Assembly: GCA_009760855.2 (NCBI GenBank)
Contig: WPIO01000068.1
Location: forward strand, 1,537,501 to 1,566,000
Source: Cristatella mucedo
Lineage: Eukaryota; Bryozoa; Phylactolaemata; Cristatellidae
Length of the DNA: 28,500 nt
Direction: 5' to 3'
A model generated the notes under the pieces. That model made no database searches, was not told where the DNA came from, and saw only the letters and a list, made by a program, of their open reading frames with translations. Every line of letters begins with the position of its first letter. Position 1 is the stretch's first letter. A program made the translations under genes and the position numbers. Of this stretch, positions 8,231 to 19,309 are shown one piece after another.

Positions 8231-8744
8231 CGCTGGCACGTCTCTGGCAATACGATGCAGCCTGCTTAGGCGTCAGCAAGCTGTCTCTGTTGGTTATGCA
8301 TAAATAAACTTTTGGATGGGTTCTTCGAGGCCGCCGGCAGCTTAGCGACATAGCCGCCTGTCGTTGCGCCGTCTGCTGCTTGCCAGCCCTGTCAGCCTGC
8401 TTCCTTAGCCGAACCTTCTCCTCTGTGCCTAATGTATGCAATCTCTAGGCAATGGAACAATAGCTCGGCCTGGGGGCCTAGGGTGGCGATGGGGCTCGAT
8501 CGTGCCACCAGTAGCCAATCTAGTGGGGCTGGCTACGCTTTCGAAGCCGCAGTCCCAGGCCTCTGGGTTCTCATCGGTCTTGGGCGGCCACGGCATCCCT
8601 CCTGACATTGGCCGATCGCCAGCCAGTGGCCAGGGCTTTCTCGATCACCAATCCCCTGCCGCGCGCTAGAGAGCCACGCAGCGTATCTGCTCATCATCTC
8701 CGCCGCCGCCGACATTGGTACCGAATCGCACTGCTGCGCTGCAG
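8231..8744. other. Intron, unassigned
   Basis: GC-rich intron sequence before the next exon. It ends with the acceptor CTGCTGCGCTGCAG at 8744. No repeat or gene recognised; the small overlapping open frames are typical of GC-rich non-coding DNA. Confidence 0.5.
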
Positions 8745-8909
8745 ATATGCACTCACCCTCAAGCGGCTGCCACGTCCACTGGCATGTTCTCGTGCCCTCC
8801 GCTGTTCGTGTGCATCGACTGCTATGACATTCTGAAGAAGGACTATGCAGCCTACTTTCTGGACATGCAAATGCCTGCTGACAGCATCTCTGCGACCTGC
8901 GAGAACAAG
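8745..8909 (+). CDS. unc79: unc79 exon (C-x2-C module)
   Basis: Fifty-five codons, phase 0 to phase 0, with acceptor GCTGCAG and donor AAG|GTAGAG. The frame begins ICTHP, passes PPLFVCIDCYDILKK and ends ATCENK. Vertebrate UNC79 has MCIDP, PPLYLCEECSE and ICQKK at the same places. The C-x2-C pair (CIDC) and the cysteine near the end are preserved; the last one joins NC of the next exon to make C-x4-C. The intron that follows is 5225 bp. Confidence 0.93.
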
Positions 8910-9879
8910 GTAGAGCACGGCATTCCGCATGTAGCAGCGCTGCGCTCGCATCATCTCATGCTTTCCGGCCGCTTGCGTTCCAACGCTTCAAGCTGCTGCT
9001 GTTACGCTGGTGCCGGTGCGGCGTGTTTCCTTGCTAGTTGCAAAGCAGCTGCGTTATGGGTAAGGTATGTGCTGCCGATGCAGCCGCTGCCACTGCAGGC
9101 CATCAGCTGACTGACCTCTGGCTGACTTTGTGGCGACTCTCTTTTTACCACCTGTCCCCAAAGTGCTTGACGTGCGTCTTCAAACTGATGCCCGGTTGTC
9201 CTGCATGTCAGAACGATTCGTGTCTGGCGTGTCGTAGCGGTTCGTGTCGGCTGGTGCTGCCATCTGCCATCGGCTCTGCCATCTGCCATCATCCATACCA
9301 CAGTGTCAATTCAATAAGCATGCGAATCGCTTGTTGGCATTAACTGTGAATGCTGACTTTGACGTCCGATGGATTAGCATATGCCAGTCGTGCATGGATG
9401 GCTTGCAATCAGCCGTGCCTTCTGTTCTTCGGTGAGGATTGGCATCCAAGTGCCGGCCGGAACACCGATCAACCACACACTTTAAGTGTAGTGGCATCAT
9501 GCGTTTACCAAAAGCTTTTTATTCTCTGATCGCTATTATAAATCCGACCGAGCTTCCTTTCCCGCCTGTATAGTGCACCCGACTCTACTGACACTCGTGA
9601 TACCCTCATTGATGCAGTGAACATGACACTTAAGAGTGCTCTTGACTAACATACTCCTGAACATTGTGTCCATGTACAGAGTCGTGGGGATTGCTTTCAA
9701 TTTACAAGAGAGTTGAAATATGCACCGTGTTAAGTACAGGCTTGAAAGCCGTTTTAAGAAGTCTGGGTCTGATGAAGACCTACTCAGTTCTTAAAACATT
9801 TCTCGAGGTTTCTGCATGCGATGTGGCTACTTTGCTAAGTTCTGGTAAAAAAAAAAGCTCATCTGAAGACTCTATACCA
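8910..9879. other. Intron, unassigned; contains a 90-codon open frame
   Basis: Intron sequence with no convincing gene. An open frame at 9664-9936 encodes a peptide with YKRVEICTVLSTGLKAVLRS and SSGKKKSSSEDSIPPSQRR. I do not recognise it; its end runs into the LINE that follows, and no good splice sites flank it. Confidence 0.45.
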
Positions 9880-10718
9880 CCATCTCAAAGAAGGCTTTGC
9901 TCTTCTAATAGGGGAGATGAGACCATCACCACGTGATCGGAATTAAGGTGTTGTCTTCCACTGCTGCCTAGATTTTTGAAGCTTTGTTAAGAATACTGCT
10001 TCTACAGCTTGGCATCATGTCAGATCACTACCCAGGATTAGGAACTGTTTTCCACGGTGGCTTGCAAAGAATTTAACTAGCTCCTTAGTTTGGTCTCGGC
10101 TATATTATTGCCATTCTCTTTTGGCTTGGCAACTGGTGATGAATATGACTGCAAGGCTAGTTGACAAATCTCAAGAGATTTGACCATGTTTCCCCTTTGC
10201 TGAAAGAGCTAGGATGGCTGCCGATTGATCAACGGATACAGAGCAAAGTTCTTAGCTGACCCACAAGGCCTGCCACAGATTGGCTCCTCCATACGTAGCT
10301 GAACTGTTGCACCAATTTCAGTCTCCTCTTGCCCTCAGGTCCTGTGTGGGCAATCAATTAGCTGTTTCATTCCTCTGCTTAAAGACCGTTGGCAACACAA
10401 CCTTTTGCTCTGTAGGTCCTAGGCTATAGCTCACTCCCACAATTCTTATAGAGCAACTAGTCTCGTGCTATCGTCTATGGCTCATCCTTTCCAGCCGTCC
10501 TGAGCTGTTACTTCAATGCTAACCACTACCTCAACTGCTCTCCTGACTCTGCTATGCTTGCCACTTTCTCTTTGTTGCGCGAGACGAAGTCTGTTGGCTA
10601 CCTAATGCGTACCGACAGCCGCTTAGGCTGTGAGTGCGCTATACAAAACTCCGCTGTGTAGCACCCACGTAGTCTTTGTGGCTTTATGGAGTCACAGATG
10701 GAGATACATTGCATTACA
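9880..10718 (+). mobile_element. LINE family A fragment, copy 3
   Basis: Parallels copy 1 across its length: GCTCTTCTAATAGG, GACCATCACCACGTG, ACTGCTTCTACAGCTTGGCA, GGTGGCTTGCAAAGAATTTA, GAGCTAGGATGGCTGCCG, CTTAAAGACCGTTGGCAA, and the terminal GGAGATACATTGCATTACAT. It lacks the 406-628 insertion seen in copy 1, so it records the uninterrupted ancestral order. Its RT frame is destroyed by indels. Similarity begins near 9880; sequence before that is different. Confidence 0.85.
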
Positions 10719-12503
<1,785 letters not shown>

Positions 12504-12818
12504 CAGAGTTAGCCCCCCCCCCCCCCCCCCCCCCGATTTACAAAATAAACAAAGGCAGGAAACCGGTGGGAAGCCAAATTTTCTAAAGTCCAGAATGGAA
12601 CAGGGTACTACTATGAACCCTCAATACCCACAATGCATAGCTGTCAAGTATCATTCCTCCCTAATGTTTATGGTTTTGTCAAATCTACTGACCCCTTCCA
12701 CAACAAAGATTTTGAAAGTTTTCTTGGATTCATTTTGACTTTCGATTCTTTGTCGTGACCATGGCCGAGTTCGTATCTCTACATTTTCGTTAGTGTGACC
12801 GTCGTAAGTCGGGGTCTG

Positions 12819-12822
<4 letters not shown>
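12504..12822. mobile_element. Pogo/Tigger-like MITE with a poly-C run in one inverted repeat
   Basis: About 319 bp flanked by TA repeats. The left end is CAGAGTTAG, then C22 (12513-12534), then GATTTAC. The right end, read inward on the minus strand, is GGGTCAGACCCCGACTTACGACG. Aligned, the two ends match except that the four Cs of the right repeat correspond to 22 Cs on the left. TA target sites and a CCCCGACTTACGAC-type end fit a non-autonomous pogo/Tigger element. There is no coding capacity. Exact ends are uncertain because they merge with (AT)n. Confidence 0.55.

Positions 12823-12861
<39 letters not shown>
12823..12861. repeat. (AT)n microsatellite
   Basis: About 38 bp of pure TA/AT dinucleotides directly after the MITE right end. 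Confidence 0.95.
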
Positions 12862-12863
<2 letters not shown>

Positions 12864-12960
12864 CTTTTAAGAATGTTTTCACAACGGGCCGATATAAGGC
12901 AGCTGAAGCTCATTTGCTACACTATTAGCAATGGCTGCTGCCCTTCAGCCACCTTATATT

Positions 12961-13142
12961 AAATAAATAAATCCTAGCTGATTAAACAGCCTCTTTTTGT
13001 ATAGCGACAGAAGAGCCTTTTAGGGCTTATCACCACCGCTTGCAGTGGCGATAAAGGATCGCCCACCGCAGGAATCGAACTCACGACCTCGGGACCGAGG
13101 TCGTGAAAGTAATCGCCTTACCTAGTGTGCCATCACGGCTCA
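12961..13142 (-). mobile_element. SINE-1 copy (tRNA-derived), minus strand
   Basis: Best-preserved minus copy. On the minus strand it reads GCCGTGATGGCACACTAGGTAAGGC (A-box region), then the tRNA-like hairpin, GAGTTCGATTCC (B box, near 13067-13078), GCGATCCTTTATCGCCACTG, AAGGCTCTTCTGTCGCTATA, GGCTGTTTAATCAGCTAGGA and an (ATTT)n tail. The arm at 13081-13106 is a perfect palindrome with 12-bp arms. Pol III internal promoter boxes are the inferred regulatory elements. Confidence 0.88.
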
Positions 13143-13264
13143 TATTGGCCCGTTTTGAGAACATTTTAAGAATGTGGTCTTAACTCACACATGAAGGACG
13201 CCCTTTATGGAATGCGATAGTTGCCCAGCAAGTGTCCTCCTCATAGGCTTTAACAGAATCCATG

Positions 13265-13545
13265 AGAACTTAAATAATAATAATAATAATAATAAAATTA
13301 ATATTAGTAACACATTTGTAAAGTGCCCTTAGAGAAATAAATCTCTCTATGCATTTACATATGTTATAACCGAAACATTTCAATAGGGTTAGTGATAGCA
13401 AGCACAGCGTCTGCACGGGTAAGCATTCAAAAGACGATTCACACGGGCCCAGCAAATGCATTACAGTAAAATCCATGAAATCTCTGTACTTGAATGGACG
13501 TGAACTCGGCAGGTTAGTTCGAGTCCTAATTACGAGTTGCCTTGA
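13265..13545 (-). mobile_element. LINE family B 3' fragment, minus strand
   Basis: Begins on the plus strand with (AAT)n (13273-13297), then a decayed hairpin (AGTGCCCTTAGAG...CTCTCTATGCA). The inverted TGCAGACGCTGTGC-type block and an RT end (RTRTNLPSSRPFKYRDF) follow. The direction is set by the microsatellite tail at the low-coordinate end. Confidence 0.7.
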
Positions 13546-14134
13546 ATAAATAGGAGGCATTGCGTAGGCTTGTCCCTCTCCACTGTAACCCCACAAAGCC
13601 AAGAGGACTGACTAGTGATGTGGATGCTATGCTCAAGAGATTTGCACTGTGCACTCAAAGACCTAAGGAGCTTTCGGTTTGCACATTATCAATCCCACCA
13701 CTAAGGGGGAAGAGAGCTGGAAGGCAAGTAGCTACCTCGCTCGACCAGTTTTTGGGAAATAATCAGCTTCGGGCTCCAGCTTCAGTTCTAGTGATTGCAG
13801 TCCTACATCAGACTCTACCTCTGAGCTCTGTGCGAACAATATATACGCACACACACACATGCACGCACATGCATGCACGCACACACACACGCGCACACGA
13901 ACTTTGTTGAAGGCAGTGGTACAGTGGAAGGCAGTGGAACAGCTGACTCTCCTTCCTCTTAGCTGCTGAAGGGCGTGGCAGATGCTTGGTTTATACCCCA
14001 GCGGCTTAGCAAAATCGCAAAGGCACTGCGACGGCAAATGGCAAGTTTTCACGTCGAGCTGATGCTGGCAGGCCAGCAGCTGAGGCTGCTGCGAGCACCG
14101 TAGATGCACTGTGGGCCTCTCTGTTCTGTCGTAG
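13546..14134. other. Intron end with a short CA-rich tract
   Basis: End of the 5.2-kb intron. It contains an interrupted CACACA/CACGCACA tract (about 13848-13900) and otherwise no recognised feature. It ends in the pyrimidine-rich acceptor CTGTTCTGTCGTAG. Confidence 0.5.
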
Positions 14135-14370
14135 AACTGCTCCGCCGCCGACAATCACACGGTGGCCATTTGCGCTTCGCTCGGCTGCGCTGCGGCCAAC
14201 CGCTTCCGGCCGTTGAGCCTCTGCGCCACGTGCAACTCAAGCCGGCATGGCGGAGCGGCGTCGGCGAGGCACTCGCTTCGTGACAGGCACGTCGTGCAGG
14301 AGGTCGGCAGCAGCTGCGTGTGGTCGTGCGACATGGACACGCAGTGTGCCATGGTGGACACGATCGTCGG
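14135..14370 (+). CDS. unc79: unc79 exon (second Cys/His-rich module)
   Basis: Seventy-eight full codons plus two bases (phase 2 end). Acceptor GTCGTAG, donor GG|GTGAGC. The frame starts NCSAADNHTVAICASLGC and continues LSLCATCNSSRHGG, with DTIVG at its end. Vertebrate UNC79 has NCSS, TCFSAGC, CKRCHSNHH and AVIS in the same order; the C-x4-C and C-x2-C spacings are identical. The first C completes a C-x4-C with the previous exon. This looks like a zinc-binding module, which is an inference from spacing. Codons are GC-rich like the other exons. Confidence 0.93.
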
Positions 14371-14944
14371 GTGAGCGCACATGCCTGCCTGTCTGTGACG
14401 TGCTGCCCGTAGGACGAGTCGGTGCCTTGCCACCGAAGCCTCCTTCCCTCCCTTTCTTGCAAAAGGGCCGTCGCTTCCCACCGGGCGTGTGATGTGGAAA
14501 GTGAGAGCTCAGCAGACTCGGTGGCAGCTCGACCGTGGAGCCCTTGTGGCTTTTGCTCGACCTACTCTCTCTAGCGCTTCGTTAGCGCGCGAACCACACG
14601 TGACTCTCTAACCGGCTGCTTCGATGCTCGCTTTTTCGATGCTTGCTTTATACATTTTTGCCGTGCAGCCGTGCTTATGTTGTGCACAGTTCATAAGCTT
14701 GAGTTTGGAGGGTCGGTGAAATATTGATAACGTAAATAGTAGAGTGCAAGTGATGTCACACACTCCTAAGGACAAGCTCGGATTCCCTAAGGGATGCGAT
14801 ATTTCTCTGTTGTGTACGGGCATCCTGTGTGGTCAGCCAGCATCCATCCTACTGCAGCCACTTGTCAAGTCTGTACTGGCATGCTCAGCAAACACACACT
14901 TGCTTGGACACGTGCTTGCACACCTGTGTGCGGTCGCGTGCTCG
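14371..14944. other. Intron, unassigned
   Basis: First part of a 1345-bp intron. No gene or transposon recognised. It is GC-rich up to about 14600. Confidence 0.5.
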
Positions 14945-14945
14945 T

Positions 14946-15027
<82 letters not shown>
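14945..15027. repeat. (CA)n microsatellite, about 80 bp
   Basis: Nearly pure CA dinucleotides ending at AATCAACATATG. It generates several His/Thr and Cys/Val frames that are not genes. Confidence 0.97.
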
Positions 15028-15029
<2 letters not shown>

Positions 15030-15114
15030 AACATATGCACAACAATGGAGCTTGCACACACACAGACACATGCAAGTACCTTGAGCTGTGCTCTGCCTGA
15101 TTGCCCTTTGCAAT

Positions 15115-15640
15115 TGCTTACCTCCCCCTCTCTCATTCCTTTCAGCCTTTTCTCCACTCTCTTCCCCCTCTCTCGTCAATGCATCCATCTCCCATCTGTG
15201 GTCTTACTCTCACACCCCGAGTACTCTCTCTCTCTCTCCCTTCTCCTCCTCTTATTATTTTGACTTCTCATAATCCCTTCCTTCTCTCCCTCTTACTCCA
15301 TCTATTTCTGTTACTTGCAATCAGTAATTTCCTACTCTCTCAGTATTCTGTCTCATTCTTTTTACCTCTCTGTTTTGTTTTCTCCCCTCTCTGCCCCTCA
15401 CTCTGTATACCCTCTCCGACTCTCTCTGTCTCTCTGTTTCTGTCTCTCTCTGTCTCTGTCTCTCCCCCTCTCTCTACCCCTCATTCTGTCTACCCTCTCC
15501 CACTCTCTCGCACTCTTCTCTGTCTCAGTCTCAGTCTCTGTCTCTTTCTCTCTCTTTTTGTGCCTGTCTCTCAGTCTTTCTGAACCTTCTTTGTATCTCC
15601 ATTGTGTGCCCACTCTCTCAGTCTGTCATCCCACAATATC
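15115..15640. repeat. C/T-rich low-complexity tract
   Basis: About 500 bp in which nearly all bases on the plus strand are pyrimidines, with repeated CTCTCTGTCTC and CCCTCTC blocks. It lies just before the acceptor at 15715. The 160-codon frame across it is low-complexity Ser/Leu/Pro and is not credible as a gene. Confidence 0.85.
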
Positions 15641-15715
15641 ATGATTGCTGCAGAGCTCCTGCACAGAGCAGCAGTCTGTCACTCCTATACTTTCTGCCCC
15701 TTCCGCACCGTACAG

Positions 15716-15881
15716 GCTTCTTCGTGAGGCAGAGGCGAGCTTCGACATCGCCGGGCCAGGCTCTGGCGGATACTTGGAGGAGGATCGCTCGGCCGAGGAG
15801 CGCGTGCAGAGCGAGCTCATCAGTCGCTATGGCGTGTGGATGATTGCCGCCATGTGCCGGCCGCGTGACGAGCTCCACGTG
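15716..15881 (+). CDS. unc79: unc79 exon (LLREAE...YGVWMIAAMC block)
   Basis: One base completes the Gly codon from the previous exon, then 55 codons; phase 0 end at GTG|GTGAGC, acceptor CGTACAG. It begins LLREAEASFD, passes an acidic/Gly linker (GSGGYLEEDRSAEERVQ) and ends with LISRYGVWMIAAMCRPRDEL. Vertebrate UNC79 has LLKEAEFHAE, a longer variable linker, and LLSQFGIWFLVSLC. The linker here is shorter than the vertebrate one. Confidence 0.93.
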
Positions 15882-15973
15882 GTGAGCGAGCTGCCTCCTC
15901 ACACCCTTTGCATCCCACGCGCCCCTCGTAGTCCCCGCTAGCGCTGCTTGCGATCGGCTGTCGGTCGTCGTCG

Positions 15974-15995
15974 TCTGCTGCTGCTGCTGCTGCTG
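15974..15995. repeat. (CTG)n run in a short unc79 intron
   Basis: About seven CTG triplets within the 150-bp intron 15882-16031, preceded by (GTC)n. Confidence 0.9.
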
Positions 15996-16031
15996 CCTCG
16001 TTGATAGAGCGCTGACGTCATGTCGCTGCAG

Positions 16032-16136
16032 GACCTGCTTGGACGGCTCATAGCCGCCCTGTTCCGCTGGTTCCAGTGCACGCCCAACATTGGGTCCAGC
16101 GTAGCCGGCAGTGCGCTGGAGAAGCTGAAGACGGAG
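16032..16136 (+). CDS. unc79: unc79 exon (RLIAALFRWFQ block)
   Basis: Thirty-five codons, phase 0 at both ends, acceptor TCGCTGCAG and donor GAG|GTGAGC. It reads DLLGRLIAALFRWFQCTPN and SALEKLKTE. Vertebrate UNC79 has SLARLVAMVFQWFHST and SLVEKLKPQ at the same place. It is a typical pair of amphipathic helices. Confidence 0.93.
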
Positions 16137-16559
16137 GTGAGCAGCAGCGTGGCGCGGCAGCGGCAGCGCGGCGCGGCAGCGGCAGCGGCAGGCGCGCTGC
16201 TCTTGTTATCAAGCGAGCGGCTGCCTAGGGAGTCGGCTTGCTGCTGTGATGGCTGCCTAGCTCTGCGTTTGCCCGCCGTTGGCATGCCAACGCTTAAACG
16301 ATTGTACTCTGACTGCAGTCACAAGAAGCACCAGTCTCTCTGGGCAGTCAGCCTGCTGCCGGATGCTATGGCAGGGCATCACAATGAAAATCTGCTGAGC
16401 GAAAGTTGAAGTGCTAGGTCACCGAGCGCGTCATCAGGGGTGCATCTGATATGGGGTCATCGGCATACGGCTCCCAGCCTAAGCCGGCCAGCAGCTCAAA
16501 GAAGCGTCGGACGTCGGAGGCTTCTCGAGTCTTGGCGGCGGGCAGTGCACCCCTTTTTG
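16137..16559. other. Intron, GC-rich, unassigned
   Basis: Includes imperfect GCGGCAGCGGCAGCGGCAG repeats right after the donor (16155-16195). No gene or transposon recognised. Confidence 0.5.
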
Positions 16560-16712
16560 ACACGGCTTAGCCGAGGTGTAGGGTGCTCGCACAACTTTAC
16601 CCGGATTGTGAGTTCGATTTTCACAGCAGGCAGTCTTTAGTTACCGATTGCTAGGGAGGTGATGACCACTGAAGCTGTTCTGTCGCCATACAAATAAGGC
16701 TGTTTAATCATC
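16560..16712 (+). mobile_element. SINE-1 copy, degraded
   Basis: Shows GACACGGCTTAGCCGAGGTG at the head, a B-box-like GTGAGTTCGATTTTCACAG, TAGGGAGGTGATGACC, and CTGTTCTGTCGCCATACAAATAAGGCTGTTTAATCA, the latter matching the 3' half of the other SINE-1 copies. The head is more diverged than the tail. Confidence 0.65.
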
Positions 16713-16915
16713 GTGACCTCTGTTGGCATTTGTTTTACTAAAGTGAGCTGCTGCTGCTGCTGCAGCAGCTTCTGATTTGCTGCATCTGTGGGCGGGTCTT
16801 CCCAGGACGATAAGGAGACCGGTTCCTGTTTCCTATAGTCTAGCAAAGCCACTAAGACAAGCTAAGTGAGAGTTTTCTATATCACTCTGGAAGCACAAGA
16901 GGCTTTTCATACACA

Positions 16916-17130
16916 GCTATGGTAGCCAACAGGCTCCATCTTGCTCGACCAAGAGAAAGCAAGGAGCGCAGCTGAGTCAGCAGGGCAGTCGAGGAAGTGA
17001 GCGACATGAAAGCAGCAGCTCAGGACCACAGACGGAAAGAGTGTGCAACAATCGGCAGCAGATGAGTAGATGTTGTGTAATAATTGAGGAAGTGAGTTCC
17101 ACAGTCTAGGACCTGTTGTGGACTTTAGCG
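16916..17130 (-). mobile_element. LINE family A 3' fragment, minus strand
   Basis: On the minus strand it reads CCTAGACTGTGGAACTCACTTCC, GATTGTTGCACACTCTTTCC, GTCCTGAGCTGCTGCTTTCATG and GCCTGTTGGCTACCATAGC, matching 1069-1262 of copy 1 with about every fifth base changed. It lacks the terminal ATTAC tail. Confidence 0.8.
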
Positions 17131-17222
17131 TTTCCTTTGTGCTGCTATCGATCGTAATACAACTTGCCCAAAGGGTGCGCTTTTGCTTCCTCACTCTCAC
17201 ACTATATAATAATAATTATGAT

Positions 17223-17287
17223 ATCTCTCTCACTCTTTTTCTCTCTCTCTCTCTCTCTCTCACTCTCTCTCTCACTCTCACACACAC

Positions 17288-17371
<84 letters not shown>
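17223..17371. repeat. (CT)n microsatellite with CACT interruptions
   Basis: Interrupted CT/CACTCT up to about 17295, then pure CT to 17368. It encodes only repeat frames. Confidence 0.95.
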
Positions 17372-17374
<3 letters not shown>

Positions 17375-17427
17375 TCTACTTCCATTTATCAACTGTTCTT
17401 TGCTGCTACTTTTTCTTGCCTCTTTGG

Positions 17428-17565
17428 TCGCTCTGGTTTAGCCAGTGCTTAAGGTGCTTGCCACACCAAGGTCAAGGTGAATGTGTGTGGTGGCCAAGGT
17501 CGTGTGCTTGAGTCCTGCAGAATATGTGAATCACCTGGCTAGAGATTTAAGTTTTCTTCGGGTGC
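17428..17565 (+). mobile_element. SINE-2 copy 1 (tRNA-derived head)
   Basis: CGCTCTGGTTTAGCCAGTGC (A-box region), AAGGTGCTTGCC, CCAAGGTCGTGTGCTTGAGTC (B-box region) and the body GAATATGTGAATCACCTGGC, TAGAGATTTAAG. The same blocks recur at 18058-18185. An internal GGTGAATGTGTGTGGTGG stretch appears as an insertion relative to the second copy. Confidence 0.7.
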
Positions 17566-17577
17566 TGTACACATGAA

Positions 17578-17741
17578 TTATATATATATATATATATATA
17601 CATATATATTACATATATATATACATACATACAATATACATAATATATATAAATACATATATATATATATACAATATACATAATATATAATAAATACATA
17701 ATACATGTATGTATGTATGAATGTATGTATGTATGTGTATA

Positions 17742-17822
<81 letters not shown>

Positions 17823-17832
17823 ATACATATAT
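17578..17832. repeat. (AT)n with CATA and GTAT tetranucleotide repeats
   Basis: Alternating (AT)n, ACATATAT, (CATA)n and (GTAT)n runs. The low-complexity Tyr/Ile frames on both strands are artefacts. Confidence 0.95.
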
Positions 17833-17840
17833 GTATTGGT

Positions 17841-18054
17841 CTCACGTTGTCACTTTGGCTGTCTGTGTTTCAGCTAGGATTCTTGCTTTGCCAGTGTCAT
17901 AGATATAGTGCTATAATAGATAAATCTGTCGCTGCTTGCATCGTTTGCTTGCGACTGGTCTGAGCAGCAGTTACACGGCAACGTGTTCAAATGCGCAAAT
18001 CAAGCGCCTGACCGGATGGCGAGCTAAGCGAGTTGTAGGACTTGCTATCCCATT
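17841..18054. other. Intron, unassigned
   Basis: Short unassigned intron segment between the AT repeat and the second SINE-2. Confidence 0.5.
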
Positions 18055-18057
18055 TCG

Positions 18058-18185
18058 CCGCTCTGGTTTGACCCAGTGGTAGAAGGTGCTCGCCGTCAAC
18101 GACCGAGGTCGCGGGCTCGAGTTCTTCGGAATATGTGAACCACGTGGCTAGAGATCAAGTTATCTTAGTTTGCTAAACAATGGAA
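18058..18185 (+). mobile_element. SINE-2 copy 2 (tRNA-derived head)
   Basis: GCTCTGGTTTGACCCAGTGG, GGTGCTCGCC, CCGAGGTCGCGGGCTCGAGTT (B-box region), then GGAATATGTGAACCACGTGG and CTAGAGATCAAG. It is better preserved in the head than copy 1. The GACCGAGGTCGCGGG core also resembles the SINE-1 head, suggesting a common tRNA-like origin. Confidence 0.72.
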
Positions 18186-18530
18186 TTATGTATTTTCTAT
18201 ATATAACCTCGGGTGCCACTCAGTGTGGTAACTGACCGTGGCTGACCTGACCAGTGCTAGCTTCGTGTTGATTCGCATTACTTGCGCTTTAGAGCAGGTC
18301 AGAGCGTTAATAGCGCTGTAGCAGAGTTCGTGTGGCAGCTGTTAGCTTGGTAAGGTGTCAGCTACAAAAAAAGCGGGCGTCGCATGTGCCGAGGCCCTAT
18401 TTTGTGGGCGCGGGTGTTTGTGCATGCACGAGTGGGCAGGCGCGTGCTTGCCATGCGTGCACGCAAGCTTGCGCTTGCGTGGTGAGTTAGTGCTGCCGAC
18501 TCTGTGATCAGGCGCTGTCTCGACTTGCAG
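18186..18530. other. Intron end, unassigned
   Basis: No repeat or gene recognised. It ends with the acceptor GTCTCGACTTGCAG. Confidence 0.5.
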
Positions 18531-18722
18531 TTCGCCTGCTCGTGGCTCCAAGAGGTCAAGAAGACGCACTACGAGCTCATCCTGTCGTCACTGCTGCCGC
18601 ATCCGCCCGACTTTGCCCGAGTGGGTGGTCAGTGGGAGCGCTTGTCCAGCCGAGCCGAGCAGATCAAGGAGGGTCTCGAGAAATTCAACTGCCTCGGTCC
18701 CTACGACATCGTCACGTACGAG
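18531..18722 (+). CDS. unc79: unc79 exon (PDFARVGGQW block)
   Basis: Sixty-four codons, phase 0 at both ends, acceptor GACTTGCAG and donor GAG|GTGCTT. The frame starts FACSWLQEVKKTHYELILSS, then LLPHPPDFARVGGQW, then QIKEGL and CLGPYDIV. Vertebrate UNC79 has FVTKWL, LLPKPMEFARVGGYW, QLKEGL and CLIPYNVI in the same order. This is one of the most clearly conserved segments and confirms the orthology. The long frame 18504-19100 is this exon read through into the intron. Confidence 0.96.
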
Positions 18723-19309
18723 GTGCTTGCTCGAGGCGGCGGCGTGCAGCGGCGCATCGTCCAGCAGGTCGCCATCGATCGTCTCGTTATCGTGGATCCG
18801 TTCGTTTCACTCGAAGTGGATGCTTGCAGTTCTAAATGCCACAGTCAATGTTATCCGTGTCCCCTTGGCTGGCTGGCTGGCTGGCTGACTATCGTCAGTG
18901 TGGGAAGGCTAACCCTTCGGCACGATGACCAGAGAGTTTGCTTCAGTCTCCAAGTCTGTGCAAAGAAATTATTGATCTGGCAGCTCAGCGCAGTAGCCTT
19001 CGGGTTGGGGGGAGGATTTCATTGTCAGCAGCTGTGGGATGTTGAAAGCGAGAACAGTCTACAGGACAGCGTTGTGCTCAGTGGCAGTCAGGATTTTTAG
19101 GCTGGGGTGGGTGGGCACGGGGTTCGTGGCCCTTGGGCCTGTGGAAATTTGCCTCAAGATATACGTACTTTCTTCTGTCCACGAGTGGGTGGGGACGGTG
19201 GCAAATGCCCCCCCCCCCCATGGCTCCGCATCTGGTTCTGCATAGCTCCCTGGCGTTCCTATTCCATGAGTGAGATCGCACAGGAGTCGGGAGCCTAACG
19301 GTGATCTCG
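18723..19309. other. Intron, unassigned
   Basis: Start of a 3.04-kb intron. It holds a (GGCT)5 run near 18867-18887 and a C9 run near 19209-19217. No gene or transposon recognised. Confidence 0.5.

Noticed and set aside
14829-15263. His/Thr and Cys/Val ORFs over the CA tract
   Set aside because: Dinucleotide-repeat artefacts on both strands.
16013-16020. CRE-like octamer TGACGTCA
   Set aside because: A single 8-bp match within a short intron between two coding exons, expected by chance at this scale; no promoter context.
17547-17845. Tyr/Ile-rich frames over AT repeats (also 12255-12470)
   Set aside because: Artefacts of (AT)n and (CATA)n.
18504-19100. 198-codon ORF taken as one gene
   Set aside because: Only 18531-18722 is conserved; the rest is intron read-through with low-quality composition beyond the donor at 18723.
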